Counted from the first letter of the stretch, positions 53,689-61,772 are shown. The stretch: DNA of 64,000 bases from Cereibacter_A azotoformans (GCF_003050905.1 NZ_QAOT01000016.1), one strand, 5' to 3'. Numbers and translations are program-made. Notes: a model not told the origin generated them from the sequence alone.

Positions 53689-55170
53689 GTGCAGTCTCAC
53701 GCCATTTCCATCGCCCGCCGGAAGGAACCGGTGCCCATCGCCGCATGGCGCCTTTTCCTCGCGCTGATGCTGGGCCTGGGGCTGGCGCTTGCGCAGGCGG
53801 TGTCGGCCCATGCGCAGGGGGCCCCGGCCAGCTTCGCCGGTCTCGCCGAAAAGATCAGCCCGGCGGTGGTGAACATCACCACCTCGACCGTGGTCGCGGC
53901 ACCCACGCAGAATTCTCCGCTCGTGCCCGAAGGCTCGCCCTTCGAGGATTTCTTCCGCGACTTCATGGACCCGCAGAACCGCGAGGGTGGACCGCGCCGC
54001 TCCGAGGCGCTGGGCTCGGGCTTCGTGATCTCGGAAGACGGCTTCATCGTGACCAACAACCATGTCATCGAAGGGGCGGACGACATCCAGATCGAGTTCT
54101 TCTCGGGCAACAAGCTCGAGGCGAAGCTCGTGGGCACCGATCCCAAGACCGACATCGCCCTTCTCAAGGTCTCGAGCAACCAGCCGCTCCCGTTCGTGAG
54201 CTTCGGCAACTCGGATCTCGCGCGGGTGGGCGACTGGGTGGTGGCGATGGGCAACCCTCTGGGGCAGGGCTTTTCGGTCTCGGCCGGGATCATCTCGGCG
54301 CGCAACCGGGCGCTCTCGGGCACCTACGATGACTACATCCAGACCGACGCCGCCATCAACCGCGGCAACTCGGGCGGGCCGCTGTTCAATCTCGACGGTC
54401 AGGTGATCGGCGTGAACACGGCGATCCTCTCGCCCAACGGCGGCTCGATCGGGATCGGCTTCTCGATGGCCTCGAACGTGGTGGTGAAGGTCGTCCAGCA
54501 ACTTCGCGAGTTCGGCGAGACGCGGCGCGGCTGGCTCGGCGTGCGGATCCAGGACGTGACCCCGGACGTGGCCGAGGCGATGGGGCTGGCCGAGGCGAAG
54601 GGGGCGCTGGTGACGGACGTGCCCGAAGGGCCTGCGAAAGAGGCCGGAATGCAGTCGGGCGACGTGATAGTGACCTTTGACAAGGCGCCGGTGGCCGACA
54701 CCCGCGATCTCGTGCGCCGCGTGGCGGACGCCCCGATCGGTGAGGCCGTGCGCGTGGTCGTGATGCGTGAAGGCAAGACCCGCACGCTCTCCGTGGTGCT
54801 CGGGCGCCGGGAGGAAGCCGAGGGTGAGGGCGCGGCGGCGTCCGTCGAGTCTGCCCCGACGGAACCTTCGACCGCCAACCTTCTGGGCCTGACAGTGGCT
54901 CCGCTGACGGCCGAGCAGGCCGCCGAGCTGGGTCTGCCGCCCGGCACCGAGGGGCTCGCGGTGACGGATGTGGACACGGCCTCCGAGGCCTATTCCAAGG
55001 GGCTGCGCGAGGGGGATGTCATCACCGAGGCGGGTCAGCAGAAGGTCATGACGATCAAGGATCTCCAGGACCGCGTGGACGAGGCTCGCGAGGCCGGGCG
55101 CAAGTCGCTCCTGCTTCTGATCCGACGGGGCGGTGACCCACGCTTCGTGGCTCTCACGATCACCGAATGA
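53689..55170 (+). CDS. degP: periplasmic serine protease DegP/HtrA (Do)
   Basis: A periplasmic protease/chaperone for misfolded envelope proteins. The 493-residue precursor has a signal peptide (basic ARRKEP, then LFLALMLGLGLALAQAVSAHAQ, cleavage near residue 40), a trypsin-like domain with the catalytic triad in TNNHVIEG (His), DPKTDIALLKV (Asp) and GNSGGPLFN (Ser), and two PDZ domains (about 285-375 and 395-490: GWLGVRIQDVTPDVAEAMG; LGLTVAPLTAEQAAELGLPP). The GTG at 53689 has AAGGAG six bases upstream, better than the internal GTG at 53731. The position behind hflKC is conserved and links it to membrane quality control. Confidence 0.94.
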   Translation: MQSHAISIARRKEPVPIAAWRLFLALMLGLGLALAQAVSAHAQGAPASFAGLAEKISPAVVNITTSTVVAAPTQNSPLVPEGSPFEDFFRDFMDPQNREGGPRRSEALGSGFVISEDGFIVTNNHVIEGADDIQIEFFSGNKLEAKLVGTDPKTDIALLKVSSNQPLPFVSFGNSDLARVGDWVVAMGNPLGQGFSVSAGIISARNRALSGTYDDYIQTDAAINRGNSGGPLFNLDGQVIGVNTAILSPNGGSIGIGFSMASNVVVKVVQQLREFGETRRGWLGVRIQDVTPDVAEAMGLAEAKGALVTDVPEGPAKEAGMQSGDVIVTFDKAPVADTRDLVRRVADAPIGEAVRVVVMREGKTRTLSVVLGRREEAEGEGAAASVESAPTEPSTANLLGLTVAPLTAEQAAELGLPPGTEGLAVTDVDTASEAYSKGLREGDVITEAGQQKVMTIKDLQDRVDEAREAGRKSLLLLIRRGGDPRFVALTITE

Positions 55171-55175
55171 CTGTC

Positions 55176-55203
55176 GCGCCGCCCCACGGGGCGGCGCTTC
55201 TCT
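55176..55203 (+). terminator. intrinsic terminator of degP
   Basis: GCGCCGCCCC (55176-55185) and GGGGCGGCGC (55188-55197) form a 10-bp stem, followed by TTCTCTT. It lies five bases after the stop, between convergent degP and the lipoprotein gene. Confidence 0.7.
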
Positions 55204-55246
55204 TAGCGCAGGGTCAGGGCGGTGGCCTGATCGTCAAGCCGCCGGT

Positions 55247-55705
55247 TCAGGCCGAAGCCGGGGTGCCGGGCGCCTCGGTCGGCCCGGCGGATGGCAGGGG
55301 CTCCTCCTCCTCCGGCTCGGGCAGGTCGAGTTCGACCGGAACCACCCCCAGGTAGCGGGCGGCCTCGATTGACAGGCGGTCACTGTCGAGGCCGAGCGGC
55401 TCCTGGAATCTGCGGATCGCCGCCCGCGTCTTCCTGTCCATCTCTCCGCTGATTGCGCCCCTGTGGAGGCCACGCACCTCAAGCGCGCGCTGCAGCGTTG
55501 CCACCCGCTCCGGGGTCAACGCATCGGGGCAGGGGACCTGGAACCAGCGGCCCTCATCTCCCGACCAGCACAGCCCCTGCCCGGCCGGCGGCCTCTCGGA
55601 ACGGACGCCCTGCGCCAGATCCGGGAGGCGGGGCGGCTCGGGCATGGCGGGCCCCTGGCAGGCGGGCAGAAGCAGCAGCGTGATGAGGGCAGCGATGCGC
55701 GTCAT
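55247..55705 (-). CDS. lipoprotein with peptidoglycan-binding-like domain
   Basis: The 152-residue precursor has a lipoprotein signal (MTRIAALITLLLLPAC, lipobox LPAC, Cys16). A proline-rich linker and a short cysteine pair (GLCWSGD, QVPCPDAL) follow. The domain from about residue 70 (LTPERVATLQRALEVRGLHR, then GEMDRKTRAAIRRFQEPLG) fits the PG_binding_1 fold. The acidic C-terminal tail (PEPEEEEPLPS) is likely disordered. It should attach to the outer membrane and touch the cell wall. The ATG at 55705 has a modest AGGGAA upstream. The nearest neighbour is the tRNA-Gly, transcribed away from it. Confidence 0.75.
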   Translation of the reverse strand: MTRIAALITLLLLPACQGPAMPEPPRLPDLAQGVRSERPPAGQGLCWSGDEGRWFQVPCPDALTPERVATLQRALEVRGLHRGAISGEMDRKTRAAIRRFQEPLGLDSDRLSIEAARYLGVVPVELDLPEPEEEEPLPSAGPTEAPGTPASA

Positions 55706-55846
55706 GGGATTCCCTGTCTGTCCGGCGGCGGAGAATGCCGCAAGACGCCCGGCGCGAAAAGGGGTGCGCGGGCGGAGGATGCCGGGCCGAGACCCCGCAG
55801 CAACCGCTTGACGAAGCCCTGTCCGTGGCTTAGGTGAGGGGCTGTC

Positions 55847-55920
55847 GCGGGTGTAGCTCAATGGTAGAGCAGAAGCTTCCCAAGCTTACGACGAGGGTTC
55901 GATTCCCTTCACCCGCTCCA
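55847..55920 (+). tRNA. tRNA-Gly (anticodon CCC), CCA encoded
   Basis: The acceptor GCGGGTG (55847-55853) pairs with CACCCGC, followed by discriminator T and CCA (ends 55920). The D arm GCTC/GAGC is intact, the anticodon loop TTCCCAA gives CCC, and the T arm AGGG-TTCGATT-CCCT is canonical. The outer anticodon-stem position is G-A, a single mismatch. The phage-like island begins directly after the 3' end. Confidence 0.96.
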
Positions 55921-56077
55921 CCCCATCCCGTAAGCTATTGATTTTGCGCTAAAATAAAATGGCGCCGGAATGCCGCTGCCTAATGCGCTGGCCAACGAAA
56001 AGGATGCTTGATGCGCCGTCCTGACACGGGGTGCGACAGGTGGCCGCCATCCGGCCACCCGTCCTCGCGGTTGTGGA

Positions 56078-56332
56078 TCAGGCCCGTCCGGCCCCTTGCT
56101 CGACCACGGCGCAGAGCGCCCGGAGCGCTCGCCCTTCCTCCAGCGCCCGCTCTGCCAGCGCATCCACCGACCGCTGGCCGAAGCCTGCGCCCAGGAGCGC
56201 GTCCCTCACGGCGTCCCTCTCCATGGGCAGGTCCGGGTGCTGCCCGAGCGTGTCGAGCATGTCGTGCAGGATGATGCCATGCACGGCAGCGGCGAGGGCG
56301 TCAGAGGCGGGGATGGTTTCGATCGTGGTCAT
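56078..56332 (-). CDS. small hypothetical protein of the phage-like island
   Basis: The ATG at 56332 has GGAGAAGG seven bases upstream and opens an 84-residue, mostly helical protein (MTTIETIPASDALAAAVHGI, MERDAVRDALLGAGFGQRSV, DALAERALEEGRALRALCAV). Acidic, no signal or membrane segment, and no family recognised. It is divergent from the ParB-like fragment across the repeat array at 56400-56489, a position where small phage control proteins are usual (inference). Confidence 0.55.
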   Translation of the reverse strand: MTTIETIPASDALAAAVHGIILHDMLDTLGQHPDLPMERDAVRDALLGAGFGQRSVDALAERALEEGRALRALCAVVEQGAGRA

Positions 56333-56399
56333 GGCCTTCTCCAATCAGCATGTTGCCAGTGCGAAGACGGTAGCACATCGCGGCATTTCGTAAAGAAAC

Positions 56400-56489
56400 G
56401 ATATTTTCCAACTGGTTAGGCGGATATTTTCCAACGATCTGCCCCGCGCGCGCCGAAGCGGTTGGATTGCTGGCCGGGCCGGTTGGATT
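56400..56489. promoter_or_regulatory. direct and inverted repeat array, candidate phage control region
   Basis: GATATTTTCCAAC occurs at 56400-56412 and again at 56423-56435 (23-base period). CGGTTGGATT occurs at 56459-56468 and 56480-56489 (21-base period). TCCAAC in the first pair is the complement of GTTGGA in the second, so four related sites face each other across about 25 bases. The left part is clearly more AT-rich than its surroundings. The layout suits a repressor or replication-protein binding region between divergent units. Confidence 0.5.
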
Positions 56490-56491
56490 TG

Positions 56492-57005
56492 ATGCGGAAA
56501 AGCTCAAGGCGTCGGATCTTTTCCGACGCTGGACGGCGCAGAGCGATTCGGGCGCCGGGGCTGGGCGGGAGCGTGAACAGCTCGACCCGCCGCCGCGGCA
56601 AGCGGCTCGCCCCTGAGGCGCTGGATCACCGCCGCGAGCTGGGCGAGATCGAGCGGGCCGAGCTGCTGGCGCGCTGGGTCGAGATCGTGGCGCGGCGGCC
56701 GGTGAAGGCCGAAGACGGTGCTGACGTTTCGCGCGAAGTTCGCGCGAAACTCTCCGTCAGAAGTAGGGCAGAGGGCCGCAAGCCCGGCGGCATCAAGCAC
56801 GCGGCCCGTGAAATTGGGATGCCGGAGACGAACCTTCGGCAGGCGGTGAAGATCGCCGGCCTGAGCCCCGAGGCGAAGGCCACCGCGAAGAAGACGAAGG
56901 CACCGCAGTCGGTCCTTCTGGAAGCCGCCAAGGCCCCGACGCCATCCGAGCAGGTGGAGGTGATCGAGCGCCGGGCGGGAAAGCCCGAGCTCCGGTTGCG
57001 CTCAG
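56492..57005 (+). pseudogene. ParB-like protein, C-terminal half only
   Basis: A plus-strand frame contains EALDHRRELGEIERAELLAR, then GIKHAAREIGMPETNLRQAV and LLEAAKAPTPSEQVEVIERR. This resembles the part after the nuclease/partition domain of plasmid and phage ParB proteins (E..IRAELG.IERAE, helix-turn-helix, then a helical tail). The N-terminal ParB fold (GHRR..A motif) is missing: upstream residues are arginine-rich and unrelated. The frame remains open to 57265, but beyond about 57005 it is antisense to the next gene. No good start codon is seen, so I treat it as a decayed fragment. Confidence 0.45.
56509..56529. repeat. perfect inverted repeat beside the control array
   Basis: GCGTCGGA (56509-56516) and TCCGACGC (56522-56529) enclose TCTTT. 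It lies 20 bases from the last GTTGGA site. It could be a terminator remnant or a protein site. Confidence 0.4.
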
Positions 57006-57448
57006 GCGGGCAGCGGCACTACGAAGCGGATCCAGTGCTCTCGTTCCAGCAGATACCCTTTCGCCCATGGAACGGCATCCGCCGGCGCAGAACCCTGACG
57101 CCGGGCGATTGTCCAAGCAACGGCCGTGGCGGCATATGTGTGGTTCCCATCCACGATCTCGTCGCCTTCATCGTTGATGTCGCGGCACAGAAGGATCGGT
57201 TTCGGGCGACCGGTCGAGGCTTTCTTCAGGAGGCTATCTTCCGTGATAGCGCCTCGCCTGAATAGCCGCTCGATGTAGGCCAAGTCGACGGGCACCCTCA
57301 CCAGCTCCGCGTGTTGCTGAGCCCAGCGCCGCATCGCGCGCACATCGAGGAGGAGCGGCACCCCTCCTTTTCCAATCATCTGGTAGAATTCAGGCCGTGC
57401 CTGCGCCTGCTTGCCCTTGCCAGCTTTCCGCCGCTCGTGTCGGTTCAT
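57002..57448 (-). CDS. ParB N-terminal-like domain protein (phage type)
   Basis: The 148-residue protein has a Lys/Arg-rich start (MNRHERRKAGKGKQAQARPE). A ParB/sulfiredoxin-like core follows, with KPILLCRDINDEGDEIVDGN and HTYAATAVAWTIARRQG, where VDGNHTYAAT corresponds to the DGHHR.AA box of ParB-like nucleases. No helix-turn-helix domain follows. Such single-domain proteins are common in phages and plasmids. The ATG at 57448 has no strong ribosome binding site. Its 3' end meets the plus-strand ParB C-terminal fragment tail to tail, so the two halves of a ParB-like protein lie next to each other on opposite strands. Confidence 0.6.
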   Translation of the reverse strand: MNRHERRKAGKGKQAQARPEFYQMIGKGGVPLLLDVRAMRRWAQQHAELVRVPVDLAYIERLFRRGAITEDSLLKKASTGRPKPILLCRDINDEGDEIVDGNHTYAATAVAWTIARRQGSAPADAVPWAKGYLLEREHWIRFVVPLPA

Positions 57449-57531
57449 TTCGGTCCAGTCCCAGGTTTCGCCACTTCCGGACTGCGGTTGCGGGGCGGGT
57501 GTTCCATCGGGCGCAACATCAAAAGACGAGG

Positions 57532-58110
57532 TCAGAGGGCCACGGGCTGGGGCACAGGCACCCGGTCCCGCTCGAGGCCCTGGGCGATCATGGACAGGCC
57601 GCGGTCCTTCAGCGCGTAGGCGTGCCGCTTGGCCAGACCGCGCGCCTCAGCCCCGGCGGCGAAGCTCGCCTTGCGGGCCTTGCAGCGCGCCCACAGGCCG
57701 ACGCAGCGGGCGCTGCCGACGTTATCCGGACAGAGGTAGCGGGCCGGCCACTCGAGCACGGTCTCGTAGAACGTCACCTGCGCGGCCGAGACCTGAATGC
57801 GGATCTGCGGCGGCTCGTCATCGTTTGCCGTCTCGACCACGCCCCATTCATCTTCCCAGCCGAGTGCGCGGACGAAGCGGCTCTGACTGCGGGAGAAGCC
57901 CCTCGGCCCCGCTGATCCGCTCGTGCTGCGGACCCATGTCAGCGCGTCCACAAGCGCCTGCTCGACCAGCTCGGGCGTCCAGCCGACTTCGGGCTCGACC
58001 TTCGGCGCCGGGGCCGCGATGGGCGCGGCCCGGCGCCTGACCTGATCGAGGCGCAGATCTGCGGCGACGGCACCGAGAAGGGCGACAAGGGCGGGCGTCC
58101 GGGCGTTCAT
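57532..58110 (-). CDS. hypothetical phage-island protein
   Basis: The ATG at 58110 with AGGAG nine bases upstream gives 192 residues. The N-terminus is helical (TPALVALLGAVAADLRLDQV). Residues 45-150 are a compact part with VGWTPELVEQALVDALTWVR, GFSRSQSRFVRALGW and ETVLEWPARYLCPDNVGSAR, and RHAYALKDRGLSMIAQGLER closes it. The W-P-x-x-L and basic end suggest a phage regulatory or packaging accessory protein, but I do not recognise the family. It lies 83 bases upstream of the ParB-like gene on the same strand and may be cotranscribed. Confidence 0.55.
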   Translation of the reverse strand: MNARTPALVALLGAVAADLRLDQVRRRAAPIAAPAPKVEPEVGWTPELVEQALVDALTWVRSTSGSAGPRGFSRSQSRFVRALGWEDEWGVVETANDDEPPQIRIQVSAAQVTFYETVLEWPARYLCPDNVGSARCVGLWARCKARKASFAAGAEARGLAKRHAYALKDRGLSMIAQGLERDRVPVPQPVAL

Positions 58111-58533
58111 CGGCGCAACTCCTATGTGGGGATGTTCCCGACATGCCACGGCGCCGAACCTACCGCAAGAAAACACCTTGACGCCACGGGAGACACGGAG
58201 AGGGCGCAGGACGGGCGCTAGCGCGCGGGGGTGCCGCGGCTTAGTAGCCACAGAGGCCAGCGCCCGCAGGTGGCTCGGAAAATGGGGTTCTCCGGGCGCC
58301 CGGCCCCATCTGCCCGTCGCGCCGTCAGCCGGAGAGGCCCGCCGCCTCCCGCAGGGCGCGGTTCATCCGAGATTGCCAGCCGGGGCCGCCTGCCTTGATG
58401 CAGACCACCCGTTCGGCGTGTGCATCCAGATTGTCGCGCGCCCGCCTCGCTACACCTCGTTGCTGTGAAGCATGATCACCAGCGCTGAGCCGTCCGACCC
58501 TTCCCGCACGGCAGACGGAGCATCATGGGCGCA
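58111..58533. other. 423-base region with a small antitoxin-like remnant
   Basis: Apart from the fragment at 58325-58445 I see no gene. Short frames on both strands have no recognisable start or family. The part near 58150 is less GC-rich and may hold the promoter of the 192-residue protein. Confidence 0.4.
58325..58445 (-). pseudogene. BrnA-like antitoxin C-terminal remnant (tentative)
   Basis: The minus strand encodes ARDNLDAHAERVVCIKAGGP, then GWQSRMNRALREAAGLSG and a stop at 58327-58325. GxGWQ(T/S)R(M/I)N.ALR is the usual C-terminal ribbon-helix end of BrnA-type antitoxins and related small phage proteins. No start codon or N-terminal half could be placed, and no BrnT toxin is adjacent. 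Confidence 0.35.
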
Positions 58534-59982
58534 TCAGCCTCTCCAGAAACGCGGTATGACGAGCACGACCAACGACAGCAGCGCAAGCCGTCCCATCAGC
58601 ATCGCAACGATCATGAGCCACTTGGCAGCATCGGGGAAGTCGATGAATGTGCCGGTGGCAGCCACCATCTGCCCGTAGCCGTACCCGATGTTGCCGATCG
58701 AGGTCCAGATGCCGAAGACGGCAGAAGTGGCATCGACGCCTGTGATGGTCATCGCCGTGCTGAGCACACCTATCGCCACGATGTAGCCCGTGACGTAAAG
58801 GATCAGCGCGTTCATCACGTCATCTTGGACGGCTCGACTCTCGTAGCGCACTACAGCCACCCGATGCGGTAGGCCGATTTTCTGGATCTGAACGCGTATT
58901 GCCTCCAGCACGACCTGAATCCGGAAGACGCTCAAGGCTCCCGAACTCGACGAGGAGCAGCCGCCGATCATCCCGACACAGAACGCCACGACCATGGAGA
59001 AGCCTCCCCAGCCGCCGAAGCTGCCCGAGAAGAACCCGGTCCCGGTGAAAATCGAGACGAGATTGAAGGCTGACTCGCGGAACGCCGGCTCCAACCCCTG
59101 ATCGGAGGTGGCTGTCCGCCAGAGCGTCACGATGCCGACGGCGTAGGCCATCCAGCGCAGCATCGCCCTGATCTGGCTGTCGGCGAGCAGGTTGCGCGTC
59201 GATCCGTGGACCAGCTGGACGAGACGGATGTAGGGCATGGCGCCGAGGATCATGAATACAATGCCGGCATACTCTCCCGCGCCCGGGTACTTGCCGAACG
59301 ACATGTCGGCCGGGGAGAAGCCTCCTGTGGCGATGGTGGCCATCCCGTTCACCACAGCGTCGAGCGGTTCCATTCCCACCAGCAGGTAGGCCGAGATGCA
59401 GGCGAGTGTAAGACCGGCATAGACGCCGAGCAACGCCCGGGCGATGTCGGTTGCCCGGGGCAGAACCTTGCCCATGGTGTCGAAGCCTTCGGTGCGGAAG
59501 AACTGCATGCCACCAACCCGCATGACGGGCAGGAAGATCATGGCGATAAAGGCGATGCCGAGACCGCCAAGCCAGTTCAGCATTCCGCGCCACAGATTGG
59601 TCCCGGCGGGAAGCTGATCAAGGCCAGTTATGACGGTCGAGCCGGTGGTGGTGATGCCCGACACCGCCTCGAACATGGCATCCGTGAAGGACAGATCCGG
59701 CTTGCCGAAGACTAGCGGCAGACTGCCGAACGCGGGAAGGATGAACCAGACTGAGGCTGTCAGGACGAAGGCCTGACGGATGCCGATCGCGCGTTGTGGA
59801 AAGTTTGCACAGGCAAGCGCAACCATCGTGCCGGCCAAAGTCGTGAGGAGTGCGGCCTTGAGAAGCTGCCAGCAGTTGCTGTCCTCGAGTAGAAGATCAA
59901 GACCGCTCGGCAACAGCATCGCGAGGCCGAGACCCGCCACGAGAAGTCCAATGACAAAGCCGACGGGGCGCAGATCGAGCAT
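58534..59982 (-). CDS. trkH: potassium uptake protein TrkH
   Basis: The membrane pore of the Trk K+ uptake system, working with the NAD-binding TrkA. The 482-residue protein has the four repeated M1-P-M2 units with selectivity loops SGITTTGSTV, IATGGFS, FTGTGFFSG and SIGNIGYGYG, each with the conserved Gly. It spans the inner membrane about ten times. The start at 59982 (MLDLRPVGFVIGLLVAG) aligns with the usual beginning of the family; the GTG at 60042 would add 20 residues. Neither has a clear ribosome binding site. No trkA is near. It sits between two blocks of phage-type genes, either as a chromosomal gene stranded by insertions or as cargo. Confidence 0.9.
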   Translation of the reverse strand: MLDLRPVGFVIGLLVAGLGLAMLLPSGLDLLLEDSNCWQLLKAALLTTLAGTMVALACANFPQRAIGIRQAFVLTASVWFILPAFGSLPLVFGKPDLSFTDAMFEAVSGITTTGSTVITGLDQLPAGTNLWRGMLNWLGGLGIAFIAMIFLPVMRVGGMQFFRTEGFDTMGKVLPRATDIARALLGVYAGLTLACISAYLLVGMEPLDAVVNGMATIATGGFSPADMSFGKYPGAGEYAGIVFMILGAMPYIRLVQLVHGSTRNLLADSQIRAMLRWMAYAVGIVTLWRTATSDQGLEPAFRESAFNLVSIFTGTGFFSGSFGGWGGFSMVVAFCVGMIGGCSSSSSGALSVFRIQVVLEAIRVQIQKIGLPHRVAVVRYESRAVQDDVMNALILYVTGYIVAIGVLSTAMTITGVDATSAVFGIWTSIGNIGYGYGQMVAATGTFIDFPDAAKWLMIVAMLMGRLALLSLVVLVIPRFWRG

Positions 59983-60173
59983 GATGCGCAAGCGGTGAAG
60001 GGAGGCTGGGCAACTGTCAAGCTTGGCAGCATTCCTGAGCACGATGGCATGCTGACGGAATGCGGGTACTCGCTAAAAAAGTAAGCTGCCGGTCGCCGTC
60101 GCGTGCATCACATCTTGCGGCAAAAAGGCCTCAGGTTCTTCTGAAGGGCTGGCCGCCCCTGCGTGTCTTAACA

Positions 60174-60407
60174 TCACCAGAGCGAAATGCGTTCGGCAGG
60201 CCGCTTCTCGGCCTCGGGGGTCGGGATCGGGATGCGGAGATTCGTTCCGATCGGCAGGACCGGCCCGAGGGCCGCAAGGCCAGGGTTCGCGTCGAGGGTC
60301 GCCTCGATCACCCCGGGAACCGGGCGCTTGAACCGGCGCCAGATGAGCAGCGGCAGGGTGATCCCGTCGCCGTTCACGGTCACGTTGTCGTAGGTCGTCG
60401 GGGTCAT
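60174..60407 (-). CDS. phage tail protein X (P2 gpX/LysM-like)
   Basis: A 77-residue protein with the tail protein X pattern: GDGITLPLLIWRRFKRPVPG, then EATLDANPGLAALGPVLPIG and TNLRIPIP. It is comparable to the family consensus of a LysM-like fold ending in LP.G..L.IP. In P2/Mu-type phages it belongs to the tail tube/baseplate assembly. The ATG overlaps the previous gene's stop (ATGA at 60404-60407), so it is the last of a coupled minus-strand series. The stop is at 60174; the 190 bases from there towards trkH contain no gene. Confidence 0.82.
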   Translation of the reverse strand: MTPTTYDNVTVNGDGITLPLLIWRRFKRPVPGVIEATLDANPGLAALGPVLPIGTNLRIPIPTPEAEKRPAERISLW

Positions 60408-60868
60408 GGATTCGGCCTGTCCGATATGGGGGGCTCGCCAGCAAGGTCGGCGGCAAGGTCTGATTGCAGGTCAAAGAAGTCCTGCCGCAGGGTCTCGCGC
60501 TGGATCCGGTCGCGGGTCACGCGCGCCGGGATCATCGTGAACTGTGTGGCGACGACGCCGCAGACCGCATCAAGGGCAGCGTGCGCATCCTCGGCGTCGA
60601 TGAGCTCCCGCTGCTCCACGGCAAGCTCGAGAGCGGCGGCATCAGCGCGAGCGTCCTGCGCCCGGCTTGCTGAGGCGCCCGCCCTGGCCGTCGCGAGGTG
60701 TGCGCGCAGATGCTCAAGGTATGCCCGAGCCGCCTCTCGCAGCGGGAGGCGCCGATCCCGGCCTGTGGGCTGGGGTAGCACGCCAGACGAGATCAGCCCG
60801 TCCAGCTCGGCTTTTGAGGCGCCCACGAGGTGCCGGAAGGCTGCCAGGGTGACGGTGCGGTCAGGCAT
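60404..60868 (-). CDS. phage DNA-packaging Nu1-like protein 1 (small terminase type)
   Basis: The 154-residue protein starts TVTLAAFRHLVGASKAELDG and LISSGVLPQPTGRDRRLPLR, the winged-helix Nu1/small terminase N-terminus, with EAARAYLEHLRAHLATARAG leading into a long helix and a C-terminal oligomerisation region (RVTRDRIQRETLRQDFFDLQ). It should recognise the packaging site, with a large terminase that is not in this window. GGGAGG precedes the ATG by eight bases. It overlaps its upstream neighbour by 8 bases and the tail gene by 4. Confidence 0.7.
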   Translation of the reverse strand: MPDRTVTLAAFRHLVGASKAELDGLISSGVLPQPTGRDRRLPLREAARAYLEHLRAHLATARAGASASRAQDARADAAALELAVEQRELIDAEDAHAALDAVCGVVATQFTMIPARVTRDRIQRETLRQDFFDLQSDLAADLAGEPPISDRPNP

Positions 60869-61262
60869 CGGCGCGCCTCCCATGGCGGCGGGCCGAGGCC
60901 GTGCGGAGCGACGTGGCCACGCGATCCCGCGCCGCCACATCCCATTCGTGGACGGCCGGTAGATCGGCGACCCGCGTGGCGGCATCCGCGAAGATGGTCG
61001 AGATCTCTTCACCCAGCGCCTGCCGGGCCGCGGGCAGCCGGCCCATGAAGGTGGACCGCTTCACCCGGACGGGCTTCCGGCCGCGCGCGGCGTTGGCCCG
61101 CAGCCGATGATGCGCAAGTGCGATCCGGAGGGCGTGGCGGAACTCGATCAGCCCTTCGGCATCAGCAGCAGGATCAAGCAGCGCGGGCGGGACGGCCAGC
61201 GCCCTGGCGGCATCGCGATAGCGGAACGGCCGATCGAGGAGAGCAACGGCGAGGCTATTCAT
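60861..61262 (-). CDS. hypothetical phage protein between two Nu1-like genes
   Basis: The 133-residue product is helical and basic (FRYRDAARALAVPPALLDPA, ANAARGRKPVRVKRSTFMGR, AREDVA-type tail with RDRVATSLRTASARRHGRRA). No domain is recognised. The ATG at 61262 overlaps the stop of the upstream gene (ATGA) and its own stop overlaps the next gene, so it is translated as part of the coupled series. Its position suggests a head or packaging accessory role, which is inference only. Confidence 0.6.
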   Translation of the reverse strand: MNSLAVALLDRPFRYRDAARALAVPPALLDPAADAEGLIEFRHALRIALAHHRLRANAARGRKPVRVKRSTFMGRLPAARQALGEEISTIFADAATRVADLPAVHEWDVAARDRVATSLRTASARRHGRRADA

Positions 61263-61768
61263 TGGGGTGTGACCTCCGAGAAGTCGCCATTCGCTAGCGC
61301 AGCCCTGGCTTTGCGCACGGCCGAGTTGATCGCGCGCTCGGCCTCGTGGACCTCAGCCAGCACAGGAGCCCGCAACGGCTCCGCGACACGCTCCACAGGG
61401 ACGCGACGGAGGGCCGCCACCGCCCGGCGGCCAAGCTCCTGGATCGCCTGATCGGCATCGCCACGGGCGACCATCAGCTCGCGCCGACGCTGGGTGCGGG
61501 CGGCCAGCAGCTCGGCCCGCGCGTCCTGCGCCCGCGACAGGCTCGCGGTCTTCGTGTCCCGCTTCGCCCGCTCGCGCAATGCGGCGATCACCCCGCCGAT
61601 GGCCGCCGTGAGGGAGACCTGCCCGCGCCGAATCTCAAACCTTCCTTCACGGGCCAGTTGGCGCAGCCTCTCGGCACCGACGCCGACGACCTCGGCCGCC
61701 TCGGCCAGTCGGACAGCGTCCGGTGGCAGTGGGGGCGCATCTGCGCGGGGTTTGCCGGCGCGGGGCAT
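61259..61768 (-). CDS. phage DNA-packaging Nu1-like protein 2
   Basis: The 169-residue protein has a Nu1-type winged-helix start (VRLAEAAEVVGVGAERLRQL, AREGRFEIRRGQVSLTAAIG) followed by a long helix rich in Arg, Glu and Ala (LSRAQDARAELLAARTQRRR) and a C-terminal EVHEAERAINSAVRKARAAL. It is a distant relative of the second Nu1-like gene in this block, both with the same SRAQDARA helix motif, which suggests duplication and divergence. The ATG at 61768 follows GGTGAT five bases downstream of the S49 protease stop. Confidence 0.65.
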   Translation of the reverse strand: MPRAGKPRADAPPLPPDAVRLAEAAEVVGVGAERLRQLAREGRFEIRRGQVSLTAAIGGVIAALRERAKRDTKTASLSRAQDARAELLAARTQRRRELMVARGDADQAIQELGRRAVAALRRVPVERVAEPLRAPVLAEVHEAERAINSAVRKARAALANGDFSEVTPQ

Positions 61769-61772
61769 CAGA

